Below, piece by piece: positions 39,175 through 48,232 of a stretch of DNA of 64,000 nt (the first letter of the stretch is position 1; each line of letters starts with the position of its first letter). The stretch lies in NCBI RefSeq assembly GCF_002006345.1, contig NZ_LZZM01000011.1:45417-109416 (forward strand), read 5' to 3'. Position numbers and translations under genes: made by a program. Below the pieces are notes generated by a model. It ran no database searches, was not told the DNA's origin, and saw only the letters and a program-made list of their open reading frames with translations. This stretch comes from Clostridium puniceum (GTDB lineage: Bacteria > Bacillota > Clostridia > Clostridiales > Clostridiaceae).

Positions 39175-39372
39175 AATTATGGAAGTCAGCTCACATGTAT
39201 TTGCTAAATAAGTGATTCAGCCAAATCTTTTGAAGGAAACCACCTCACATTCTCTCGCTGGGTAAGTTCAAGTCTTCAAATCTTTTTTCAAGGAAGTTAA
39301 CTCGTATTCACGAGTTAACTAAGTTTGAGTACCCAAATCATAGATTTGGACTTTTTAAAGGAAACTCGACTC
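39175..39372 (-). repeat. Degenerate tandem repeats and palindromes in the nrdA-nrdB spacer
   Basis: The spacer holds about three degenerate units of roughly 55-60 nt, each with a CAAATC word, then AAGGAA, then a CTC-containing arm. A perfect 11-bp palindrome AGTTAACTCGT / ACGAGTTAACT with a 4-nt loop lies at 39295-39320. A smaller CCAAATC / GATTTGG hairpin lies at 39333-39349. No T-run follows, so it is probably transcribed through. It is unlike the surrounding sequence in base composition. Confidence 0.6.
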
Positions 39373-39374
39373 AC

Positions 39375-41609
39375 TTACGCCGAACAATTCTCACATTCAG
39401 TTACTTCAAGGGATTTTGATCTTACATAATAAATTGATTTAACTCCGTTTTTGCATGCTTCTATATATAAATTCATTATTTGTCGCATAGTATAATTATT
39501 TGTTATATATAAATTAAACGATTGACCTTGATCTATATGTCTTTGTCTTATTCCATTCATCTTAACAGACCAAGACTGCTCTATATTATAAGCTGAATTA
39601 TAATACCAATAATTATCTTCTGAAAGATTTGGCGCTGTCTTTGGAATTATGCTTCCCTTTTTCTCTTCTAAATAAAATCTAGCCATAACAGGATCTATCC
39701 CCTCTGTGGTGCCTGCAATAGTGGCAGTTGAACCATTTGGTGCAACTGCTATTAAATATCCATTTCTCATTCCAAATTCATGTACTTCTGTTCTTAATTC
39801 ATTCCATTTATCATCTTTATAATCTCTTAATTCAAAATAATTTCCATTATACCAATCAGAGCCATTAAATTCCTTATAACTTCCTTTTTCCTTTGATATT
39901 TTCATACTTGCTTTTATTGCATGATAATTTATTTTCTCATAAACCTTATCTACAAAATCCTTATGCTCCTCTGCAGTCCAATGTATTTTATTATTAACAA
40001 GCATATGATGATATCCACTTGTTCCAAGTCCTATTGCCCTATATTTTTTATTAGTAATCTCAGCAAATGGAACAGAATAATAATTTAAATCAATAACATT
40101 ATCCATAGCTCTAATTTGAGTTTCAATAACATATTCCATTTCTTCATCATTAGTCACATTTACATTTCCAAGTACAATTGATGAAAGATTGCATACAACA
40201 AAATCTCCTGGTATCACCTTTTCAACTACAAATTGATTATCTTCATTATCTAATAAGGTTTCACTCTTTTGTATCTTCATAGGACTCATATTCTGCATTA
40301 TTTCACTGCATAGATTTGAAGAATATATCATTCCAGTATGTTTATTAGGATTCATTTTATTAGTAATATCTCTATAAAACGCAAATGGAGCTCCGGTTTC
40401 TACTGCACTCTTTATAATCATTCTTACTAAATCCTTAACTGACATGACTCTTTTTTCAATTCTGTTGTCCTCTACACATTCATAGTACTTTTCTTCCCAC
40501 TCTTCTCCATAAAAATCTTCTAGTGCATATCCTTTAATCTTCTTAATTTCATAAGGGCACATCATATACCAATTTGCATCTATATCATTTTCTGCAAGTC
40601 TCCAAAATAAATTAGGGTAGCAAAGACCTGGAAATACATCGTGAGCCTTCTTTCTATCATCTCCATTATTAGTTCTTATTTGAAGGAATTCAGGAATATC
40701 CTTATGCCATGCATCAAGCCATATTGCAACTGAACCATTTCTAACGCCCAATTGATCTACAGCTATTGCTGTATCATTAAATAATTTAACCCATGGTATT
40801 ACTCCAGCAGATGCTCCTTTAAATCCTCTAATAGCAGAGCCTAATGCTCTAATTTTTCCCATATAAATTCCCATTCCGCCACCAAACTTAGATACCTTAG
40901 CAAAATTATCAAGAGATTTATAAATTCCTTCTAAGCTATCTTCTACAGAGTCTATAAAACATGAGCTTAATTGGTAAAATGGCTTTCTTGCATTAGACAT
41001 AGTTGGTGTTGCCATAGTAGCTTTTAATGAACTTAACACATCATAAAATCTCTTTGCCCAATATACCCTGTTTCCCTTTTCTTCTGGAATTGCAAGATGC
41101 ATAGCTATTCCCATAAACATTTGTTGTGGAAGTTCTATAGGATTTCTATTATAATCTTGAACTAAATATCTCTTAGCTAAAAGATCTATTCCACTATAAT
41201 TAAATAAAAAATCTCTCTCTGATTTTATTTCTTTTTCTAGTTCTAAAATATCCTCTTTTGAATAATTATCTAAAATATAAGTTCCATAAAGTTCCTTCTC
41301 AGTTAAATCCTTAATTAACTCATAATAATCTTCATATAGATTTTTATCCTTATTTACCCCTCTATTTACTCTAACCTTTTCATATACCTCATAAGTGTAT
41401 ATCTTAGCCGCTACATATTGCCAATCAGGTTCCATATCTGTGGTTAATTCTAATGAGACTTGAATCAATGATTTTCTTATTTCACTACTATTCATACCAT
41501 CTCTTATAATATTACCTAAAGCATTCAATAATTTATCTTCGCTATAGATTCCATCTTCATCTTTAATTCCACAAACAGCATCCCTGCATAATTCTTTCAA
41601 CACCAACAT
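39375..41609 (-). CDS. nrdA: Ribonucleotide reductase, class I alpha subunit
   Basis: 744 aa. It reduces ribonucleotides. Active-site residues are visible: Cys in FYQLSSCFIDSVEDS, SNLCSEI with radical Cys and Glu, and GDFVVCNLSS with the partner Cys. The radical-transfer Tyr pair is in SIYYVRSKS, and the C-terminal redox pair is CENC near the end. The N-terminus lacks a clear full ATP-cone; this may alter allosteric control, though I cannot exclude a shortened one (residues 1-90). SD GGAGG lies 10 nt before the ATG, directly next to an NrdR box. Confidence 0.94.
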   Translation of the reverse strand: MLVLKELCRDAVCGIKDEDGIYSEDKLLNALGNIIRDGMNSSEIRKSLIQVSLELTTDMEPDWQYVAAKIYTYEVYEKVRVNRGVNKDKNLYEDYYELIKDLTEKELYGTYILDNYSKEDILELEKEIKSERDFLFNYSGIDLLAKRYLVQDYNRNPIELPQQMFMGIAMHLAIPEEKGNRVYWAKRFYDVLSSLKATMATPTMSNARKPFYQLSSCFIDSVEDSLEGIYKSLDNFAKVSKFGGGMGIYMGKIRALGSAIRGFKGASAGVIPWVKLFNDTAIAVDQLGVRNGSVAIWLDAWHKDIPEFLQIRTNNGDDRKKAHDVFPGLCYPNLFWRLAENDIDANWYMMCPYEIKKIKGYALEDFYGEEWEEKYYECVEDNRIEKRVMSVKDLVRMIIKSAVETGAPFAFYRDITNKMNPNKHTGMIYSSNLCSEIMQNMSPMKIQKSETLLDNEDNQFVVEKVIPGDFVVCNLSSIVLGNVNVTNDEEMEYVIETQIRAMDNVIDLNYYSVPFAEITNKKYRAIGLGTSGYHHMLVNNKIHWTAEEHKDFVDKVYEKINYHAIKASMKISKEKGSYKEFNGSDWYNGNYFELRDYKDDKWNELRTEVHEFGMRNGYLIAVAPNGSTATIAGTTEGIDPVMARFYLEEKKGSIIPKTAPNLSEDNYWYYNSAYNIEQSWSVKMNGIRQRHIDQGQSFNLYITNNYTMRQIMNLYIEACKNGVKSIYYVRSKSLEVTECENCSA

Positions 41610-41621
41610 CCTATATTACCT

Positions 41622-41637
41622 CCACTATATATTGTGC
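41622..41637 (-). promoter_or_regulatory. NrdR box upstream of nrdAB
   Basis: The minus strand reads GCACAATATATAGTGG, which matches the NrdR operator consensus (ACAC-W-ATATWTW-GTG type). It abuts the nrdA Shine-Dalgarno. A TTGTAT-17-TGTAAA pair just upstream could be the promoter. NrdR boxes usually come in pairs; the second one, near 41663-41678 (CATACAACATATCGTA on the plus strand), is weak. Confidence 0.6.
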
Positions 41638-41732
41638 TTTTTACACATATTTTTAATTTTTCATACAACATATCGTATATTATAATTCTTACTATACTAA
41701 TTGTAAAACTCCAAATTTAATAAATATATATA

Positions 41733-41772
41733 TAAAAAGTAGTTAATCTTTAATTTTTCATAGATTAACTAC
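41733..41772 (-). terminator. Terminator of the OmpR-type two-component operon
   Basis: GTAGTTAATCT and AGATTAACTAC form a perfect 11-bp stem with a 12-nt loop, followed on the minus strand by TTTTT. It lies 31 nt after the kinase stop. Confidence 0.85.
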
Positions 41773-41803
41773 CTAATTGATAAATTTTATTCTTTAATAT
41801 TTT

Positions 41804-43159
41804 TTATTCTTTGTTAATAGGAAGAATGAAATAAATTTTAAACATATCACCTTCCTTTTTTATTTTAACTTCTCCACCATGAAGTTCAACTATGCTTTTT
41901 GTTATAGCAAGTCCTAGACCAGAACCTTCAACCTTTGAATTTCTAGACTTATCTCCCCTTGCAAATCTTTCAAACATATCGTCTTCATTAAAGTCCATTT
42001 CATAATTTGCAATATTTTTTACGCCTATTTTTACACAATTATCCTCTAATTTAACATTAATGTAAACTCTAGTATCATTTAATGAATATTTTAAAGCATT
42101 AATTATTATATTTTCCAAAGCTCTAGACATTAACCTGCCATCAAGCTCCATATATATCGCATCTTTGTCTGTTGTTACTTTGAAAGAAATATTCTTTTCC
42201 TCGTATAAAGTGCTATATTCACCAATTCCTTGATGTATCAAAGATAAAATATCTATTAATTCTCTATTTAATTTGATTCGTCCACTATTTATTTTTGACA
42301 TTTCAAATAAATCTTCAATTAAAACTTTTAATTTTAAAGATTTTTTTTCTAATATTAATAGGTATTCAGCTCTTTCTTCTTCTGTTATATTACCGTTCTT
42401 TAATATAGTTACATAATTTATTATTGAAGTTAAGGGTGTTTTTAAATCATGCGATACATTTGATATTAGTTCTGTTTTTAACTTCTCATTATGAACACCA
42501 TTTTCTAAGATTTCTTTATATCCAGCTTTTATTGAATTAATATTTTCAGCTAATTCTTTTATTTGAGGAGAGCCCTCAAGCTTAATATCCTCTTGTAAAT
42601 TTCCTTCCTTAAACTTTCTAAGAGCATCATTTACAACTATTATGTCTAAAGTCCTTTTTAATGCGAACATCATAGTTAAAAATAGAATAATAATAACAAA
42701 AATACTGCCTTTAAAAGGATATGTTTGAAATAGCCTAACAACAATATTGTTTTCATATCCACCTGTCGCAAGAAAATATAAATATGCAATTAGTAATATA
42801 ACTGCCATAGCTATAGATATTACTAATGTATTTCTTGTTTCTTTATAATGAAATCCATTTTTTATTACAAAAACCATGTTCTTAATATAATTAGATTGAA
42901 TTTTGGGTGATTTGGGATTTCTTTTTACTATGAGAATAATCTTTGTAATAAAAGCTACATATATTATAGACAATGAAATTAATTCTCCTGCACTATTCTT
43001 AATTTGCTTAACTGCTAAATCATGGTGGGCTTTATTTACTTGTATATAATCTCCTAAATTTGAAAGTAAAATTAATGTCATTAATCCTATTACTATTAAA
43101 TCAATTAAATAAATACTGCTAAAATATAATTTAATCTTCCTTTTCAATTTTGTAACCAA
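41804..43159 (-). CDS. Sensor histidine kinase (HAMP-HisKA-HATPase)
   Basis: 451 aa. Four hydrophobic spans lie in residues 1-175. A HAMP-like linker follows, then HisKA with LISNVSHDLKTPLTSIINYV (phospho-His) and HATPase_c with ALENIIINALKYS (N box) and KVEGSGLGLAITKSIVELHG. The gene overlaps the response regulator by 29 nt. The start used is TTG; a second TTG four codons in is also possible and no ATG fits. The large membrane part suggests sensing within the membrane, as in cell-envelope stress kinases; the signal is unknown. Confidence 0.88.
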   Translation of the reverse strand: MVTKLKRKIKLYFSSIYLIDLIVIGLMTLILLSNLGDYIQVNKAHHDLAVKQIKNSAGELISLSIIYVAFITKIILIVKRNPKSPKIQSNYIKNMVFVIKNGFHYKETRNTLVISIAMAVILLIAYLYFLATGGYENNIVVRLFQTYPFKGSIFVIIILFLTMMFALKRTLDIIVVNDALRKFKEGNLQEDIKLEGSPQIKELAENINSIKAGYKEILENGVHNEKLKTELISNVSHDLKTPLTSIINYVTILKNGNITEEERAEYLLILEKKSLKLKVLIEDLFEMSKINSGRIKLNRELIDILSLIHQGIGEYSTLYEEKNISFKVTTDKDAIYMELDGRLMSRALENIIINALKYSLNDTRVYINVKLEDNCVKIGVKNIANYEMDFNEDDMFERFARGDKSRNSKVEGSGLGLAITKSIVELHGGEVKIKKEGDMFKIYFILPINKE

Positions 43160-43823
43160 TTCCCCACACCACCTTAATATACTCAGGCTCTTTTGTGTTT
43201 ATTTCTATCTTTTCTCTTATCCTTCTTATATGTACAGTTACTGTATTTTCACTCTTATAAAATATTTCTTCCCATACATTCTCATATATTTCTTTTATTG
43301 AAAATACCTTACCTGCATTTGCTGCTAATAAATGAAGTATTTTATATTCTGTTGCTGTTACCTTTACTTCTTCATCCCTTAATGTGATTTTTTTTGCAAT
43401 AGTATCTATAACTAAATCCTTAACTTTAATTATATCTTTGCCTTCTTCAACACTCAATGGCTTTTCATATCTTCTCAATTGTGATTTAACCCTAGCAACC
43501 AATTCTAAATGGTTAAAAGGTTTTGTTATATAATCATCTGCTCCTACATTTAATCCTAATATCTTGTCTGAATCTTCTCCCTTAGCAGATAGCATTATTA
43601 TAGGAAGATTTTGCTTTTCTCTAATTTTCAAACAAGTTCTTATTCCGTCAAGTCTAGGCATCATTATATCAAGTACAATAAGATGTATCTTTTCCTTTTC
43701 AAGAATATCTAAAGCTTCAAAACCATCTTGTGCTTTAAAAACCTTTAAATTTTCTCCTCTTAAATATATTTCAATAGCATCTCTTATTTCCTTTTCATCA
43801 TCAACTACTAATACATTGAACAT
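43131..43823 (-). CDS. OmpR/PhoB-family response regulator
   Basis: 230 aa. Receiver domain (1-118) with DDE at 8-10, phospho-Asp in IHLIVLDIMMPRLDG, and Lys in DDYITKPF. A winged-helix DNA-binding domain occupies about 130-228 (TATEYKILHLLAANAGKVFS, TVTVHIRRIREKIE, VWGIGYKIE). It is the partner of the overlapping kinase. SD TAGGAGGAG. Two identical 15-nt direct repeats lie upstream in its promoter region and may be its own binding site. Confidence 0.93.
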   Translation of the reverse strand: MFNVLVVDDEKEIRDAIEIYLRGENLKVFKAQDGFEALDILEKEKIHLIVLDIMMPRLDGIRTCLKIREKQNLPIIMLSAKGEDSDKILGLNVGADDYITKPFNHLELVARVKSQLRRYEKPLSVEEGKDIIKVKDLVIDTIAKKITLRDEEVKVTATEYKILHLLAANAGKVFSIKEIYENVWEEIFYKSENTVTVHIRRIREKIEINTKEPEYIKVVWGIGYKIEKED

Positions 43824-43859
43824 GTTAACTCCTCCTAAAGTTTCACTTTACATATTTCA

Positions 43860-43900
43860 ATTTAACTATTTATCTCAAAACCTGGATTTAACTATTTATC
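43860..43900. promoter_or_regulatory. Direct repeats upstream of the OmpR-type operon
   Basis: ATTTAACTATTTATC occurs twice (43860-43874 and 43886-43900), with starts 26 bp apart, in the 104-bp gap before the response regulator. OmpR/PhoB-type regulators bind direct repeats, so this is a candidate autoregulatory site. Confidence 0.45.
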
Positions 43901-43927
43901 CCTAAGCTTATATTTTTATATGAATTA

Positions 43928-44752
43928 TTAGTTATATACTGCTTTCTTAAAAGCTTCAAAATCCTTAACAGGATTAAAATCTTCTTCTTCTTTAGCAATT
44001 TCTTTAACAGCTGCATCCATTTCAATTGCTTTATTTAAATACTTCATTGTGTTATCTATATCACCTCTTCTACCGTATATAGATGATATTCCATAGTAAG
44101 TCCACACATATTTTTCAACTTCTAAAGCTTTATTATACCACTTTAATGATTCTTCCATATTGCCATACAATTCATAAGTAAGCGCCTTATTAAATCTTGC
44201 ATATCCATAATTCTCATCAATTTTTAAGGAAATATCTATATCCTTAAGTCCACCGTTATAATCTCCATTATAAGACTTTGCAATCCCCCTTATATTATAT
44301 CCCATTGGATTGTTTGGAAATTCATTTATAAGAATATTCGCCTTGTCAATTGCACCATTATAATCACGAGAAAAGAATAATGTGTATGCTTGATTATATA
44401 GCTCATTTTCCTTATTCGAATAGCTTTTTTTCTCCTTAGTTAATTTATCAGTTGAATTTTCTTCCTTCACAATTTCTTTAGTTACTATACTATTTTGAGT
44501 TTGATCATTAGTAGTCGCTTTACTTTCGTTAATAATCGAGTTATCTTCAGCAATTACACTATCACGTTTTTTATCCTTACTAGAATTGTTATCCTCCTGC
44601 TTATCTGTAGCTATTTCTTGCTGTGCTTTTCTTTCTTTCTCCTTGAGATTTTTATTATGCTCATAAAACAATGTTCCTATTGTTATTATAACTAGAATTA
44701 CTAATAATATCTTCTTGTATTTCTCTTTTCCTGGAAGCTTAATTCTATTCAT
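43928..44752 (-). CDS. Membrane-anchored TPR protein
   Basis: 274 aa. A basic N-terminus is followed by one membrane span (about 13-29, YKKILLVILVIITIGTLFYE), a long polar Lys/Glu/Ser/Asn-rich linker (30-115), and TPR repeats (about 117-255: ELYNQAYTLFFSRDYNGAID, GYARFNKALTYELYGNMEES, TYYGISSIYGRRGDIDNTMK). The repeats face outside or inside depending on topology, which I cannot settle. It lies upstream of the two-component operon on the same strand. Confidence 0.8.
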   Translation of the reverse strand: MNRIKLPGKEKYKKILLVILVIITIGTLFYEHNKNLKEKERKAQQEIATDKQEDNNSSKDKKRDSVIAEDNSIINESKATTNDQTQNSIVTKEIVKEENSTDKLTKEKKSYSNKENELYNQAYTLFFSRDYNGAIDKANILINEFPNNPMGYNIRGIAKSYNGDYNGGLKDIDISLKIDENYGYARFNKALTYELYGNMEESLKWYNKALEVEKYVWTYYGISSIYGRRGDIDNTMKYLNKAIEMDAAVKEIAKEEEDFNPVKDFEAFKKAVYN

Positions 44753-45100
44753 GTAGTTCTCCTTTTACTCTTTTACTAAAAACTAATTTTACTTTAAATT
44801 CTTTTTAATTCTTATTTTAAATTACCCTTAATATTCTTTTTAAATTTATAAATAGGTAATTTAATAATACTAATATCATATTAAAATTTTCTTCAACTTT
44901 AATACAAAAAATATTTTTCCATATTTAATAGAACAAATTATTAATCATTTCATCACAAAATTATTAATTTTACCTAAACACATTATCTCCTATAAAAAGT
45001 ATTTTTTCAATAAAGACTCCCTATTTATTCTATATATTGACTTTTGATTAACAACGTGTATTAATATTTAAGAGACTTATAACTTTAAAGGAGCATTTTC
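44753..45100. other. Divergent intergenic region, TPR gene / yitT-like gene
   Basis: 348 bp, very AT-rich. It holds the candidate promoter of the YitT-like gene at 45037-45066. Nothing else stands out. Confidence 0.4.
45037..45066 (+). promoter_or_regulatory. Candidate promoter of the YitT-like gene
   Basis: TTGACT (45037-45042), a 17-18-bp spacer and ATTAAT/TTAATA (45060-45066), 35 nt before the ATG at 45101. Confidence 0.45.
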
Positions 45101-45964
45101 ATGAATACATATTACAAATTTAAATCTAACATTATTGACGCTTTACTTATTTTCTTAGGTTGCACGATTTCCTCTTTAGGGGTAAATATTTTTCTATCTC
45201 ATGCGAAACTTTTAAGTGGTGGAGTTACTGGGATAGGATTACTTTTAGAGTACACATTTGGAATACCTGTTGGTGTTGCTGTGTTTTTTCTTAACATTCC
45301 ACTACTGCTAATAGGAGCTAGAAAACTTAATAAATCATTTATAATTTACACAACACTAGGAATGCTTTCACTTTCGTTTTCTCTAATTATAACTAAACCT
45401 TTAGCACACCTAGTCTCTCTAGATAATTTAGATTTGCTGCTTTACTGTATCTATGGTGGAGTTTTATGTGGTATTGGTTATGGATTAGTTTTCTTACGTC
45501 ATGGTTCTACTGGTGGAACTGATATTATAACCATGCTTATTAGAAAAAAATATTCAAACTTCAATATAGGTGGTTTAGGCTTTTCTCTTAATTTAATAAT
45601 AATATTAATAGGAGCCATAATTTCAGGTATTCCTGAAGCATTATATACTTTAGTTTCTCTTTTTATCCAAAGTATAGTTCTAGATAAGGTGTTGAAAGGA
45701 TTTAGTAGTAAGAAACTACTTCTAATATTAACTGTAAAAGAAAAAGAAATTATTCATTATGTAATTAATGATTTAAATAGAGGCATTACATCTCTATTGG
45801 CCGAAGGAGAATACACTCATGATAAAAAGAAAATGTTATATTGTATTGTAACCTCTCGTCAAATGGTTGAATTGAAGACTAATATCCATAGCATAGATCC
45901 TGGAGCCTTTATAACAATAGTTGATGCATCTGAGGTCAGAGGAAAAGGCTTTATTAATATATAA
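45101..45964 (+). CDS. YitT-family membrane protein (DUF161-DUF2179)
   Basis: 287 aa. Five to six membrane spans (about 12-175) carry the family signatures NIFLSHAKLLSGGVTGIGLL and LVFLRHGSTGGTDIITMLIR. A C-terminal cytoplasmic DUF2179 domain (about 205-285) includes RGITSLLAEGEYTHDKKKM and DPGAFITIVDASEVRGKGF. The family is widespread in Firmicutes and its substrate is unknown. SD AAAGGAGC. Ends at a strong terminator. Confidence 0.9.
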   Translation: MNTYYKFKSNIIDALLIFLGCTISSLGVNIFLSHAKLLSGGVTGIGLLLEYTFGIPVGVAVFFLNIPLLLIGARKLNKSFIIYTTLGMLSLSFSLIITKPLAHLVSLDNLDLLLYCIYGGVLCGIGYGLVFLRHGSTGGTDIITMLIRKKYSNFNIGGLGFSLNLIIILIGAIISGIPEALYTLVSLFIQSIVLDKVLKGFSSKKLLLILTVKEKEIIHYVINDLNRGITSLLAEGEYTHDKKKMLYCIVTSRQMVELKTNIHSIDPGAFITIVDASEVRGKGFINI

Positions 45965-46293
45965 ATTTTATTAATTAGAATTTATATATATTTTTATTAC
46001 CGAAATTATTATTGTTTTAGTCAGTTAAAATAATATCTAAAACAATCCACAGAAAAAAGAAAGGAGTTTAGTTTATCCACAACTCCTTCCTTTTTTCTGT
46101 TATAATTGTTGATTGTTTATATTTTCGTGATTAAAAAATAAATAACTATTACAAATGCATGTTTACAAATTATTATATTTTAATAAATGAGACATATTAT
46201 AATAAATGCAATTTCATTTCATTTTGTAAATAGTTTTAATTTTATCTAAAGTTTTTATGTATTTTATGACAACCTCTCCAAATATATAGTCCT
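45965..46293. other. Convergent intergenic region, YitT-like / fumarase
   Basis: 329 bp between converging genes. It holds the terminator at 46049-46100; the remainder is AT-rich without a clear element. Confidence 0.5.
46049..46100. terminator. Long bidirectional terminator
   Basis: ACAGAAAAAAGAAAGGAGTT and AACTCCTTCCTTTTTTCTGT form a near-perfect 20-bp stem with one mismatch. A- and T-tracts within the stem allow termination in both directions. Confidence 0.85.
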
Positions 46294-46851
46294 CTACTTA
46301 ATTGAATTCAAATAATCTTGTTGTCCTAATTCATAAAGATTATTCCCATCCGCATCTATAATAACAACCAAGGGCATGTCCTTAACTTCCATTTTTCTTA
46401 TAGCCTCAGCACCTAAATCTTCATATGCAATTATTTTAGATTTAACAATACTCTTAGCTATTAATGCCGCTGCACCTCCAATAGCACCAAAATAAACAGC
46501 TTTATTTCTCTTAATTGATTCAATTACCTCTTCATTTCTTGCACCCTTACCTATCATGCCTCTTAATCCAAGATCCATTAATGTTGGTGCATAAGCATCC
46601 ATTCTATAGCTAGTTGTAGGTCCTGCTGACCCTATTACCATACCTGGTTTAGCTGGTGATGGCCCAACATAATATATGGTTTCATCCTTTATATTTAAAG
46701 GCAGATCTCCACCTTCATTTAATAAATCTATTAATCTTTTATGTGCAGCATCTCTTGCAGAATAAATCACTCCACTTAATAAAACACTATCCCCTGCTTT
46801 TAAATTTAATATTTTATCTTCTGTAAGAGGTGTCTCTAATTTAATTTCCAT
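46294..46851 (-). CDS. fumB: Fumarate hydratase class I, beta (C-terminal) subunit
   Basis: 185 aa. Family signatures: LNLKAGDSVLLSGVIYSARD, AGPTTSYRMDAYAP, IGKGARNEEV and YFGAIGGAAALIAKSIV. It joins the alpha subunit at 46881 to form a two-subunit iron-sulphur hydratase, fumarate to malate. Closely related L-tartrate dehydratase subunits cannot be ruled out from sequence alone. It starts 29 nt after the alpha subunit stop. Confidence 0.9.
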   Translation of the reverse strand: MEIKLETPLTEDKILNLKAGDSVLLSGVIYSARDAAHKRLIDLLNEGGDLPLNIKDETIYYVGPSPAKPGMVIGSAGPTTSYRMDAYAPTLMDLGLRGMIGKGARNEEVIESIKRNKAVYFGAIGGAAALIAKSIVKSKIIAYEDLGAEAIRKMEVKDMPLVVIIDADGNNLYELGQQDYLNSIK

Positions 46852-46880
46852 AGCATTTTTCCTCCAATACTCTATTAACT

Positions 46881-47723
46881 TTATATTATGATTTCTTTAT
46901 GTCTAGTAGCATGGCAATTTATATTTACTGCTACAGGCAATCCTGCAATATGAGTTGGATAAGTTTCTATATTTAGTCCCAAAGCAGTAGTCTTTCCACC
47001 AAATCCTTGTGGTCCAATTCCTAATTTATTTATATTTTCTAATAGTTCTATTTCTAAATCCCTATAAAACTCATCTTTATTTCTTATATTAATAGGTCTA
47101 AGTAATGCTTTCTTAGCTAAATATGCAGCCTTATCAAAGGTTCCACCAATTCCAACACCTATAACCATTGGTGGGCATGGATTGGGACCTGCCGCTTTAA
47201 TAGTATCTATTATAAATTTCTTAACCCCTTCTAAACCATCAGAAGGTTTAAGCATACCTATTTTGCTCATATTTTCTGAACCAAATCCCTTTGGCGCCAA
47301 TGTAATCTTAACCTTATCTCCCTCTACTATGTCATAATAAATTATAGCTGGAGTATTGTCCTTTGTATTAACTCTTCTAATAGGATCTTCTACAACTGAC
47401 TTTCTTAATAATCCATCCTCATATCCTCTGCGTACACCTTCATTAATAGCATCCTCAAATTTTCCCCCAACAATATGTACATCTTGTCCTATTTCAATAA
47501 ATACACATGCCATACCTGTATCTTGGCACATCGGCATTTCTTCATTACTTGCAATTTCAGAGTTAATAATTATCTTATCTAAAACCTCTGACGCTAACCC
47601 CCAAGTTTCTTCTTCTCTAGACTTTTTCAATGATTCTTTAATATCTGAACCTAAAAAATAATTTGCTTCAATGGATAAATTTCTAACAGCATCTCTAATA
47701 AGTTCAACATTTATTTCTCTCAT
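46881..47723 (-). CDS. fumA: Fumarate hydratase class I, alpha (N-terminal) subunit
   Basis: 280 aa. The three Cys ligands of the [4Fe-4S] cluster lie in EEMPMCQDTGMACVFIEIG, AAGPNPCPPMVIGVGIGG and AVNINCHATRHKE. It carries out oxygen-sensitive hydration of fumarate with the beta subunit. SD AGGAGTTG. First gene of the two-gene unit. An alternative call is tartrate dehydratase alpha subunit. Confidence 0.9.
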   Translation of the reverse strand: MREINVELIRDAVRNLSIEANYFLGSDIKESLKKSREEETWGLASEVLDKIIINSEIASNEEMPMCQDTGMACVFIEIGQDVHIVGGKFEDAINEGVRRGYEDGLLRKSVVEDPIRRVNTKDNTPAIIYYDIVEGDKVKITLAPKGFGSENMSKIGMLKPSDGLEGVKKFIIDTIKAAGPNPCPPMVIGVGIGGTFDKAAYLAKKALLRPINIRNKDEFYRDLEIELLENINKLGIGPQGFGGKTTALGLNIETYPTHIAGLPVAVNINCHATRHKEIII

Positions 47724-48060
47724 TCTAACAACTCCTCTATATTATTGCTTGCATAAGAATAGAAATGATTATTAATAATCAAATTCTATTCTTAAAAATT
47801 TTCTACTTATTACTACATAATAAGTTTAAAAGCAATTCTTGTTATTTACAACCCTAAATAAATTTATTTCCATCTAGCTCTTTTAAAATATTGCTTATTA
47901 ATAATATACTTTTCTCTCTGGAATAATAAATATTAAATTAATCCATCTTAAGTTTTTTTAATTTCGTAGTAGTTATTTTTATTTTTTAACTATATATTTT
48001 CATATTTATAACTCTTTGCTACTATAATTAAATATAATCTATATATTAAGAGGTCAAACT
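47724..48060. other. Divergent intergenic region, fumarase / small membrane protein
   Basis: 337 bp of AT-rich sequence that must hold the fumarase promoter (minus) and a promoter for the small ORF at 48061 (plus). I see no convincing consensus and no other structure. Confidence 0.35.
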
Positions 48061-48228
48061 ATGGCTGATCAAAAATCAACTAAAATTATCACTGTAATAA
48101 TTTATTTTTTAATCATCGCTCTAATTAGTTTAATATTATATAGTTTGTTTTTAATTATAAATAATTCTTATTATTCCATTGACACACCTAGAAATAGTAT
48201 AAAAGTTGGAACTATTTCTTCTAAATAA
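48061..48228 (+). CDS. Small single-span membrane protein, 55 aa
   Basis: ATG at 48061 with AAGAGG 9 nt upstream. The product has a polar N-terminus (MADQKSTK), a hydrophobic span of about 25 residues (ITVIIYFLIIALISLILYSL) and a polar tail ending VGTISSK. It converges on cwlD with only 4 bp between the stop codons. I do not recognise the family. The clean start signal and membrane composition support a real gene. Confidence 0.55.
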   Translation: MADQKSTKIITVIIYFLIIALISLILYSLFLIINNSYYSIDTPRNSIKVGTISSK

Positions 48229-48232
48229 AAAT

